Shown one piece after another: positions 8,534 through 16,700 of a stretch of 21,075 nt of DNA. Source of the stretch: a virus. The stretch spans positions 1 through 21,075 of IMG/VR virus record IMGVR_UViG_3300032050_000965. One strand, given 5' to 3'. Under the pieces are notes generated by a model. The model did no database searches. It had not been told where the DNA came from and saw only the letters and a list, made by a program, of their open reading frames with translations. The first letter of the stretch is position 1. The number at the start of each line of letters is the position of its first letter. The position numbers and the translations under genes were made by a program.

Positions 8534-9712
8534 TTATCCGTTTGTTGCTGCAGACTCAATGCGATAGAGCGCTGCTTCACGAAGGCGTGCAAAGCCTCCG
8601 AAGTAGTACCAACCGATTGTGCGGAAACGACGTAGCGCGTCAATCTCTGGACCGATAACGGTTGAGATGTCTGCTGCTTGTGCTTCAGCCAATGCTTCAC
8701 GACCTGCGATGATCGCACGGTAGTTGTTGGTGAATGTAACAGTACCTGTGTCAGCAACTGATGTGATATTAGATGCTGTAAGTGCATAGGTAAATGTTGT
8801 TGATGTTGTGCCTGTGATGGTGTATGTACCATTGACACCTGTGTTAGTTGTAGCAGCAACTGTTACAACCTGACCTGTTCCAAGGCCGTGAGCAACTGCT
8901 GTAGTGATTGTCACTACGTTAGATGTCAAAGCAACGTTGGTGATTGCAACTGTAGGTGTGATACCTGCAGCAAGATTCAAACCGTTTAGAACACGTGGTG
9001 TCTCAACGATGAAAGCGCCTTCGATAACGCCTACTGCACCAGCAACGAACGGTGTACGCTCAACGTACTTTGTTAGCTCCTGGAATCCACCTGTACCAGT
9101 TTCAGCGCGAAGGTCTGCTGACTGACGTGGGTGTAGGTATGCAGCATATAGTTCACCCATACGAGGCAATGCCTTGTTTGTGCGTAGTGAAACAACAGCG
9201 TTACGGATATCCGATACTGTCATTGTGTCTACTGGTAGAACTGTTGCTGATGATGTTGGAGCAGTTCCTGATGGACCGTTTGAGTAGATCACGTTAGTTC
9301 CTGCTGAGAGGACCTGACCTACAACGTTGTCGATAGAATCTGCTGCGTTGTACGCGATGATGTCAGCAAGTGCTGAATCAACGTCGTTGAATGAAGTTAG
9401 GTTTAACTTCTTTGTTGTTGTAACTGCTGAACCGTATTCGTTCAGTGTTACTGTAACCTGTGATGGGTTACCTAGTGCGATGCTTGATACATCTGAAGAT
9501 TCTGTCAATGTAGAAGTAGCTTGTGCCAAATCTGAGTAGATTGAGAATACAACTGATGATCCTGGCATTGCCTGTTGCACTGGCTTAACATCTGCAAGTG
9601 AACGCATAACAGGAATGGAACGTAGTGCCATTCTTACATACTGATCGTATGCTGCTTGTACGAGGTTGCTGATGCTAGACGTGGTGGTAGGGGTACCTGT
9701 TGGAATTGCCAT
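8534..9712 (-). CDS. Major capsid protein, N4-gp56-like HK97 fold
   Basis: The 392-residue product forms the head shell. The N-terminal part (NLVQAAYDQYVRMALRSIP, residues 17-35), the central AAYLHPRQSADLR (190-202) and the C-terminal REAALYRIESA (378-388) match the N4-gp56 type of major capsid protein as I know it. Residues about 252-328 look like an inserted beta-sandwich module (VVTITTAVAHGLGTGQVVTV, then NGTYTITGTTSTTFTYAL). Such modules are common in phage structural proteins and probably project from the capsid surface here. The gene follows the scaffold by 30 bases with AAAGG nine bases before the ATG, and a GAAA-loop hairpin follows its stop. Confidence 0.85.
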   Translation of the reverse strand: MAIPTGTPTTTSSISNLVQAAYDQYVRMALRSIPVMRSLADVKPVQQAMPGSSVVFSIYSDLAQATSTLTESSDVSSIALGNPSQVTVTLNEYGSAVTTTKKLNLTSFNDVDSALADIIAYNAADSIDNVVGQVLSAGTNVIYSNGPSGTAPTSSATVLPVDTMTVSDIRNAVVSLRTNKALPRMGELYAAYLHPRQSADLRAETGTGGFQELTKYVERTPFVAGAVGVIEGAFIVETPRVLNGLNLAAGITPTVAITNVALTSNVVTITTAVAHGLGTGQVVTVAATTNTGVNGTYTITGTTSTTFTYALTASNITSVADTGTVTFTNNYRAIIAGREALAEAQAADISTVIGPEIDALRRFRTIGWYYFGGFARLREAALYRIESAATNG

Positions 9713-9742
9713 TGGGTCTAGCCTTTCTTGTTTAGGATCGGA

Positions 9743-10213
9743 TTAGAGTCCAGACAACCTAATAACTTCATCCAATTCTTCTCTGCTATTTGCATTCATT
9801 AGTTTTTGCATAATATCTCCGTTGTGTTCTGGTGAAACACCAGAGTCTGCGGAGTTAGTCATACGCTTATATGCTGCAGCATCGTTTGGATTTACGTTAG
9901 GTGTTGCCTGGGTCTGACTTGTTTCAATACCGAAAACATCGGCATAGTCTTCAAGCCATTTAGATACAGACTCTTCAGTTGGGTCTATATCCTGTGGGAT
10001 AAATGAAGCAATTTTGCTGTTTACCCCGCGACTTGCGAGGGCATCCTTTATTGCTCGTTCGCGCTGCGCTTTGTTCAAAGACTCGAACTGAGCCTTAAGC
10101 TCATTGAGTTCTTTGTCTTTTTGCTTAGACGCTTTGCGTAGTTGCTTTACTAGGTCGTTAGATGAGTCATTCGTATCGAAGTCGTCATCATCCTCGTAGT
10201 CGTAATTGGACAT
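9743..10213 (-). CDS. Capsid scaffolding protein (156 aa)
   Basis: The scaffold would guide major capsid protein into a procapsid and then be lost. The 156-residue product is acidic at its N-terminus (YDYEDDDDFDTNDSSND). A helical, coiled-coil-prone stretch follows at about residues 22-60 (KQLRKASKQKDKELNELKAQ), then a segment with SKIASFIPQDID and a C-terminal helix (REELDEVIRLSGL). This composition, the small size and the position immediately before the major capsid gene are the usual signs of a phage scaffold. AAGGA lies six bases before the ATG. No protease domain is present, so a separate protease or none must be used. Confidence 0.78.
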   Translation of the reverse strand: MSNYDYEDDDDFDTNDSSNDLVKQLRKASKQKDKELNELKAQFESLNKAQRERAIKDALASRGVNSKIASFIPQDIDPTEESVSKWLEDYADVFGIETSQTQATPNVNPNDAAAYKRMTNSADSGVSPEHNGDIMQKLMNANSREELDEVIRLSGL

Positions 10214-10256
10214 AGTGGTCCTTCTCCCTATTAGTTGTTGGCGCAGGCCTCATATT

Positions 10257-10270
10257 CGTTTGGGGAAACG
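10257..10270 (-). other. Small inverted repeat (5-bp stem, 4-nt loop)
   Basis: CGTTT and AAACG flank a four-base C/G loop. The stem is short and could be chance. It is noted because it lies in the same leader as the larger inverted repeat. Confidence 0.2.
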
Positions 10271-10302
10271 GTATGGCTCCTACTCCTGGTCTTGTTGTCG
10301 CT

Positions 10303-10326
10303 CCACTAGGCCAGTCGTTCTAGTGG
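10303..10326 (-). other. Inverted repeat (7-bp stem, 10-nt loop)
   Basis: The arms CCACTAG and CTAGTGG are perfect complements around a 10-base loop, just after the stop of the 391-residue gene. There is no run of T after it on either strand, so it is not a convincing intrinsic terminator. It may be an RNA processing or stability element, or chance. Confidence 0.4.
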
Positions 10327-10334
10327 CAGGCTTG

Positions 10335-11510
10335 TTATAGTACTCCGGCTCTGTCTCGTGCTATCGCACCAGCACCGGCACGTCCGCTAAATGCGGCTTC
10401 TTCTAATGATTTTAATTTTTCAGTTTGTTTTTTAGCTGCTGCTGAACCAGGAATATTTAGAATATTTGCTTCTGCAGTTTGCTGTGTGTATGGATCTTGC
10501 TTATAGATAGATGCTAATTGTCCACCACGCATAGTATCTTCAGCAATAGTAGCTGCTGCTTGCTGGTATCTTTGTCCGGTTACCCCAGCATTGGCAAGTG
10601 CTTCAGCACCTGCAAGAGTTGCACCAAGTCCTGCTCCTAGTTGAGCACCGCCAATTTCGGCAGCAGTTACCTTGCGCTTAATGTTCTCAATAGCGTTCTT
10701 AGGATCAAGTGTGTAAGCCAAGATATCACCGTTTGTAATATCAGGGTAGAATTGCTTGAGTGCCTGAGTTACCTCTGGGTTGGCGTTGAGTACACGCTTT
10801 TGTGCAGTTGCGATACGATCTTCTAGTTCTATATCACTGATATCGTTTGCAATTATTTTTTCAAATCCTTCTTGGCGACCCATTTCACCACGAGTGTAGT
10901 AAGACTCTGGCAATCCATAGCGACGCATAATGTCTTGGTAGGCATCTTCCTTACCAATGTACTCAGCCTCTGATAGTGCACGAAGACCCTTAGCCATACG
11001 CTGTGCGTTAGCAGCAAAGCGCTTCTTGTAAGCATCTGTATCGCGTAAGCGAAGAGTTAATTCTGATGAAGATAAACCTTGCTGGATAAACTGCTTAAGT
11101 GGTTCTACTAATGCGCCTAATCCATTTGCATCAAACTGCTCAAATAATAGATCGTAGGCCGACTGTCCTTTAAGACGCTTTTCCTCTTGCATTTCATCGC
11201 CAACTATTGTTGCTCCTGATGGTGTTGCACCAGCGCCTACTAGTGTTGCACCAGTGCCTGATCGTGTTGGCTTATTCTTTAATGCCTTAGCTGCTAAGGC
11301 AGCATTGACAGATTTACCTACATCAAGTCCAGTTTTACCAGCAATTGCTGCTGCATATTCTTCATCGCTAAGAGAAGTATTAGGATCATAAGTATCGCCA
11401 TAATACCCAGAAGCGTTAATACCACCGCGTCTTTCAATCTCTTCTTTAGTGATTGTCCCGCGTGCAATTGCAGCCGCTTCTCGAGCTGCATCTCTCTTAA
11501 ATTCAGCCAT
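10335..11510 (-). CDS. Putative internal virion protein, helical and alanine-rich (391 aa)
   Basis: The 391-residue product is strongly helical in composition (Ala, Glu, Lys, Gln). The middle (about residues 115-260) contains TDAYKKRFAANAQRMAKG and LSEAEYIGKEDAYQDIMRRY. That layout resembles the C-terminal part of the preceding 508-residue protein, so the two may be distant relatives. A Gly/Ala-rich stretch follows (AEIGGAQLGAGLGATLAGAE, about residues 277-296), which could associate with membranes. The ATG lies three bases after the previous TAA, with AGGGG as a modest ribosome site. It is the last gene before the largest intergenic gap. A head-core or ejection role is inferred from position only. 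Confidence 0.6.
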   Translation of the reverse strand: MAEFKRDAAREAAAIARGTITKEEIERRGGINASGYYGDTYDPNTSLSDEEYAAAIAGKTGLDVGKSVNAALAAKALKNKPTRSGTGATLVGAGATPSGATIVGDEMQEEKRLKGQSAYDLLFEQFDANGLGALVEPLKQFIQQGLSSSELTLRLRDTDAYKKRFAANAQRMAKGLRALSEAEYIGKEDAYQDIMRRYGLPESYYTRGEMGRQEGFEKIIANDISDIELEDRIATAQKRVLNANPEVTQALKQFYPDITNGDILAYTLDPKNAIENIKRKVTAAEIGGAQLGAGLGATLAGAEALANAGVTGQRYQQAAATIAEDTMRGGQLASIYKQDPYTQQTAEANILNIPGSAAAKKQTEKLKSLEEAAFSGRAGAGAIARDRAGVL

Positions 11511-11513
11511 TAT

Positions 11514-13040
11514 TTACCCCTGGAATCCAAAGTCACGAAGGACTCTAAGTGCTGTGTCAGATACTTCTTCTTTAGCCTGATTAGTAAACTGCCAACGGTT
11601 GTCTTTTCTTAACATCTTCTGGTAATCATACAAAGACATTTCTTTGTCAGGACCGATAGCACTGCGAAGTACTTGGTCATCGAGAGTAATACTCTCTGGG
11701 TTAATCTCTAGTACAGATGCCATAAGTCTCTTGTATGGGTTGTAAATAGTGTCAAGGTCTACGCCTTGGTCAAGTAAAGAGGATACCTTTTCAGGTAGTC
11801 CTAGCTTTGCTGTGCTACGAATAATCTGCTTAAAGGTTTCAATAGACTCACCTTGTGCAAGGTTTTGTAGCCATCCTTGGATACTAGAACCAAAGTTCTT
11901 GTCTAGGTCTAATCCATTTGCCTTGGCAGTTTTTCTCAAGTCAGCAAGATTCTCTCCTGCTTGACCTCCTACTATTCCACCAGGCTTGTATGAAATCTTA
12001 GCTCTGATGCGTTGAGCAACTATTGCTGGCTGGTTCTCATAACCTAGGTCATAGATATCACGAGAGATTAAATCTAGTTCATCTGGAGATACTGTTACGC
12101 CAAGGCGCTTAGCCTCATCTGCTATAACCTGCTTCGTATAAGTAAGTCCACGACCATATTCAGTAGTTCTAAGAAGTTCATCTGCATTAGAACCAGTCTT
12201 AATTAGGTCATCAAACTGACGCTTATAGAATCCACGTTGGCGAACTGCATTAGCGTTTTGCTTAAACCAAGTTGTATTCTCAAGTTCTTTAACAAATTGA
12301 TCTGGTGTTAAATCATCGTCTGTATTAGGAACACCATCCTTACCTATAGCTTTACGTAATAAAGCCTGAAGGTCTGGATTAGTCTTAAAGATTGTGTCAA
12401 TAGAACCATAGTTCTTTGCAACCTGGTCAATGATTTCATCAATTGTTAATTTCTTTTTCTCAGCAGGTGTAGGTTCTGGTTCTCCTGGCTTTGGCTTTGG
12501 AGCACCTGGCTTTGGTTTTGGACTACCAGGTGTAGGTGTTTTTACAACACCAGGTGTGACCGCCGGAGTACCAGGTGTCACTGCTGGAGTGCTAGGCGCT
12601 TGGGCAGGTGTACCAGTAGGGCCATCATTTGCAGTAGTAGGAACTTGAGGCTTTGCTACCTTAATTTCTGGAAAACTGCGCTCAACATCTGGTGCTATAA
12701 CACCAATTCTGCTTGTTGCTTTGTTAATATCTCTCTTAATAGAAACAGTATCTTCTCCACGTGCTTCTGCCTTAGCAAGTTTTGCTTGATCCTCTTTGAT
12801 CTTTTTATTAAGATCTAGGTATTCTTCAGCAGTCTTTTCTAATTTAATAAGTCTGTTGAGTTCTGCCATTGCTGCCTTGGATTCACGCTCAAGAACTCTA
12901 ATCTGTTCATTGATTGTTTTTACTTCAGCATCTGTTACAAACGGCTTCTTCTTCTTTTCTTTAAGGTCACGGATATCATTAACCTTGGCTGAATACTCGC
13001 CAGAAACTTTTTGCAGTTTAGTTTTAATTGCATTAGCCAT
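11514..13040 (-). CDS. Putative internal virion protein with N-terminal coiled coil and proline-rich linker (508 aa)
   Basis: Three regions are visible. Residues about 1-115 are Lys/Glu-rich with heptad-like spacing and probably form a coiled coil (VKTINEQIRVLERESKAA). Residues about 129-197 are a Pro/Thr/Lys linker with tandem TPAVTPG (151-164) and two PKPKPG copies (174-186). Residues about 198-508 form a helical domain with short segments such as NTTWFKQNANAVRQRGFYKR and ISRDIYDLGYENQP. The extended layout fits a protein that lines the head core or is threaded through the tail tube. It shares a 1-nt TAATG overlap with the preceding gene. A minor tail or lysis-associated role cannot be excluded, though no hydrolase motif is seen. 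Confidence 0.62.
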   Translation of the reverse strand: MANAIKTKLQKVSGEYSAKVNDIRDLKEKKKKPFVTDAEVKTINEQIRVLERESKAAMAELNRLIKLEKTAEEYLDLNKKIKEDQAKLAKAEARGEDTVSIKRDINKATSRIGVIAPDVERSFPEIKVAKPQVPTTANDGPTGTPAQAPSTPAVTPGTPAVTPGVVKTPTPGSPKPKPGAPKPKPGEPEPTPAEKKKLTIDEIIDQVAKNYGSIDTIFKTNPDLQALLRKAIGKDGVPNTDDDLTPDQFVKELENTTWFKQNANAVRQRGFYKRQFDDLIKTGSNADELLRTTEYGRGLTYTKQVIADEAKRLGVTVSPDELDLISRDIYDLGYENQPAIVAQRIRAKISYKPGGIVGGQAGENLADLRKTAKANGLDLDKNFGSSIQGWLQNLAQGESIETFKQIIRSTAKLGLPEKVSSLLDQGVDLDTIYNPYKRLMASVLEINPESITLDDQVLRSAIGPDKEMSLYDYQKMLRKDNRWQFTNQAKEEVSDTALRVLRDFGFQG

Positions 13041-13738
13041 TAGCGCACACCTAACGCACTCTTAAAGGCATCGTAGTAACTAAAGACTTTATTGGCCTTA
13101 GCCTCATCTGTGCCTGCAATTTGCTGAATCAAGAACTGCCCCTCGTCAATGCCACCTGTTGTAGTAGCAGTTTGAACATCGCCAGATGTTGAGTATGTTG
13201 TAACAGTAGGAGCAGCCTTCTGCGCCTTCTGTAATGCTGATGTGTACTTCTTTAACTCTTCTTTGGTAGCACCTCGACCAACAACATCTTCAAGAACTGC
13301 ATTAATAAGAGTTCTAGCAGTTGTTTCATCAGCGATACGGATATCTTTGCGGATAGATGGGCCATCACCTGATGCACCTTCTGCAATACGAGATGCTGCT
13401 TCTTGGTCTAAATATTGTCCTACAGTAAACTGTTGTCCTACCATTTGACTCTGGAGTGCAGCCTTCATAGAAGCTGTTGAGTAAGCAGAAAGTAACTTGT
13501 CTGAATACTTGCCAGTAACTGCTACCTTGTATCCAGCGTTCTTTAATCTTTGAGCAAGGATCTTACGATCTGGTTCTGACATATTGTACAAAATGCTTGC
13601 ATCTTGATTAGCAGTTACTGTTGTAGCTTCATATCCTCCGCTAACGCCAGTATTGGAGATGGTTGTACCAGATGGGATTATCTGGCTTTGCCAAGTCTGC
13701 ATAGCTCCTTGGCGTGCTTCATCAGCAGATTTAGCCAT
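13040..13738 (-). CDS. Putative internal virion protein (232 aa), unknown function
   Basis: The preferred start is ATG at 13736-13738, with GGAG six bases upstream. An in-frame TTG at 13748-13750 would place that ribosome site inside the gene. The 232-residue product has Ser/Thr-rich stretches (residues about 20-45 and 178-197) flanking mainly helical segments. The segment VVGRGATKEELKKYTSALQ (about residues 147-165) followed by a TTTGGID stretch recalls a protein family in actinobacterial phages, but that is recollection without a search. It lies four bases after... in effect just below the giant gene stop, and its own stop overlaps the next start as TAATG. It is probably part of the same internal-protein group. 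Confidence 0.6.
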   Translation of the reverse strand: MAKSADEARQGAMQTWQSQIIPSGTTISNTGVSGGYEATTVTANQDASILYNMSEPDRKILAQRLKNAGYKVAVTGKYSDKLLSAYSTASMKAALQSQMVGQQFTVGQYLDQEAASRIAEGASGDGPSIRKDIRIADETTARTLINAVLEDVVGRGATKEELKKYTSALQKAQKAAPTVTTYSTSGDVQTATTTGGIDEGQFLIQQIAGTDEAKANKVFSYYDAFKSALGVR

Positions 13739-13739
13739 T

Positions 13740-16700
13740 TTAGTCTCCAATCAATCGTGAGAATAATACATCGTATGCTGATTTAGCATTTGGATTTGCT
13801 CCTGCAATTTCCAACAATTTTACTTTAATGCTTTGACGCAACAAGTCCTTGTAGTTTTGTTGTGTATCACCGTTACCAGTAATAGAATCACGAGCAGTCT
13901 TATAGGCTTCAAACTCATTGACCATCTTAGAAAGTAACGCACGAGTCTTTGGCTGTGCTGTTACATCCTTATCGCTAAGCATATTAACTAGGTCTTGGTA
14001 TGCACGTTGGCGTTGGATCTGACGACCTGCACCACCGGTACCTAGTTCTTCTTGCAACACTGGACGTGTATTCTTGTACTGGTCTGCCCAAGTATTCCAT
14101 TGTTGACGAATCAAGCGCTTTCCTTCATCTGAAGGAGTACCTGCTAGATCTGCCTCGTATAGTTCCTTTTGGCTGTAGTAGTACTGAATGTCCTTGGCAG
14201 CACCAACTTCTTTGAGGTAATCATCAAGAGTTTTGCTCTTCTTCAGACCTGCTTGGAAGATAATCTTGTAAGCATCGAAGTTAAAGTCACCCTTTGTAGG
14301 TATAAGGAATGGAGCGCCTTCCTTGTACTTCTCAAGCAATGGCTTGTTTTCTTGAATCCAAGTATCTGCACCATCTACTGCACGAACCACAGCTACTGTA
14401 TTGCGCTCTGATTCAGATACTGTAAATGGCATCTGGTTTGGATAGAGTCTAATCCACTCTTTTGTAGTCCTATCAATGTCGCCATTGTATGTTTGCAATA
14501 GATTATTAAATACTTGCTTGAAGTTTGTACGCTCATTGTCGCGTACCCACTTAGCCATATCAGACTTGAGTGTAACTTGTGGTGATGCTGGAGCAATGAA
14601 TCCAAAGACTGCACGAAGTGCTAGAACGCTTAGCGTTGCAGACTGCAACTTGTCTTTGTACTCCTGTAGTTCACCAGGTGTAGGCGGAACTTCTACTTCT
14701 TGACCATTAACAATCTCAATACGAGACTTTGGGCTATAGCCTGCAGCCTCTAGGTAGGTAACACCCTTACGGAAAGCAGATGCGTACTGAGATGATCGCT
14801 CATCCTTGTTTAATGCGCCCAAGATACGGTTAACGTGTGCAGGTAATACAGCGTTTATCATAGGCGCATCTTCGCCATACTCACCTAAGAAAGCTCTTTC
14901 CAATTCAGCAAACTGAGGTATTAAGTTACCCATTACTTTAACTGGAAACGCTGCTAATGGACCTGCAAATGTAGGAAACAATGAGTCAGGGTTCATAGAA
15001 GGTGTAATCATCTTCAACTTACCTGAGAACTCTACTGGCATTGGAATTTGAAACGCTGTTTCTACTCCAAATGCTTTCATTATTCCATTGACTGCCTTGT
15101 ATACAGGCTCTAATCCTGGATAGAAGAAGTACTGCTCGCCATTATCATCTGTCTGTACGAAGCCAGAGTGTGAAATACCCTCATAAGTAAGTGCTGCACG
15201 AGACAAAGATTCTGGGTTGTACTTTACTGTGCGTACAATACGACGATAGAAGTCTTCAGTAGCACGATAGAATCGTGCAAAGTTACGACCAGACATAGCC
15301 AACTGGCTACGCACTGCAGGATTGTCAACAAATGCTAGAACTCTCTCACGAGCAAGGTCTTCTGCAATGTCAACTAAGTGACGAGTTGCTTTTTCCTTAC
15401 CCTTTTCAAGTGCTTCACCTGTTAAACCTACAGTAAAGCGGTCCATAATAGATTTCTCAAAGCCTGTTGCACGCATATTCTTGCGAATCTGTGTTAACTG
15501 GTAGATAACTAATGGCTCACGTGAGAATCTAGCGTTAGCTTCTCCCATATAGCCCCATAGTTTTTCCATAATTCCAGCAGCAAACTGGTTACCTTCGGTA
15601 ACTGGTACAAGTACTGGACCGTTGATCCACCTAGGAGCAAGAGCAATGTCATCAAGTCCTGGTAGATCATCTAGTCCAAGATTATTTGCAGATACTTTTA
15701 CTTTTCCAAGTCCATCTGTGAATCGGATTTTGCTTAGTAGGTCCTGGTTAACATCACCATTTTCCTTAGACAAGAGATTCTTAACAGCCTGGAAAGCACG
15801 CTGTGCGTGATTCTGTTCTGTTTCACCAGGGATACTGTAAAGCTGAAAGCGCTCACGTTCTTGTTGAGTTAGACTCTTTAGGTAAGTAACAATTTCATCA
15901 ATTGCTTTACCTTCATCATTAAGGTTAGCAATAGCAAGGCTACCAATTTCATCATTTGCTACACGACTAATCTGTACTAGCCAGCCTAGACGACTTTCTG
16001 TGCTTGCGATTGGACTAAATGGTGCGTATGAACGCTTGCCATAGGCTTGCTTGTATGCAGTTCCGTCATAGGTTAATGCAGCCATCTGGCCATACTTTGC
16101 AACATCATCTGTTGCTGCCATAAATTGATCTGCACCACGAAGGCCGTTCTTACCGCCTTCACCAATGATACGCATAGTTTCATCTAGGCGACCAAATTTT
16201 GCAAACTCTGTTAGGAACTCTGCTGCCTCTGGATCAAGAAATTTTCCAACCATTGAGTCAAGGATTGCTTCTGCCATAACAGTCTGTGCTGCATTAACAT
16301 CGCCAGCATCTGCTGCTGCTTTAATCTTTGCATTAAAAGTGTCTACTTGTTTTTTGCGAACAATTTTGTTAATGAAACCTAATTTTCCTTCACCTGATGC
16401 AACACGCAAAGTTGTTGATAATAAGCGTCCTTTTACTACTCCCCAAGGAGAATCACCGACTGCTAGGTGAAGCATTAAATCTTCAGCAGCATTACGTACT
16501 GGAAACTTAGGACCAGCTAGAGTTCCAAGAACCCAGACAGATGTCATATCATCTGCCCATTTCTGTTGGGATAGACCCATAACATTATCAATGATTCCAG
16601 AACGAGCAGATAAGCGATCTAGGTCTTGAATACTAGGAGTTGAGATAGTCTCAGATAGTTGAAAGTTAAACAACGCAGAACGCTGCCCATTAGGCAACTC

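Larger units (their letters stand above)
10214..10334 (-). promoter_or_regulatory. Intergenic leader of the scaffold-capsid genes
   Basis: This 121-base stretch is the longest non-coding gap in the window and sits upstream of the two genes needed in greatest amount, scaffold and major capsid. On the minus strand it contains two small inverted repeats and, just before the scaffold start, TAATAGGGAGAAGGA, which includes the ribosome site. No clear sigma-70 -35/-10 pair was found. A phage promoter or RNA processing site is plausible but unproven. A 43-codon frame without a standard start also runs through it (described under findings). Confidence 0.35.

Noticed and set aside
10214-10240. T7-type promoter from ATAGGGAGA
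   Set aside because: Only the last nine bases match, the upstream half does not, and the same bases form the scaffold ribosome site. It is kept only as a weak lead.
10303-10326. Intrinsic terminator at the inverted repeat
   Set aside because: No T run follows on either strand and the stem is not GC-rich.
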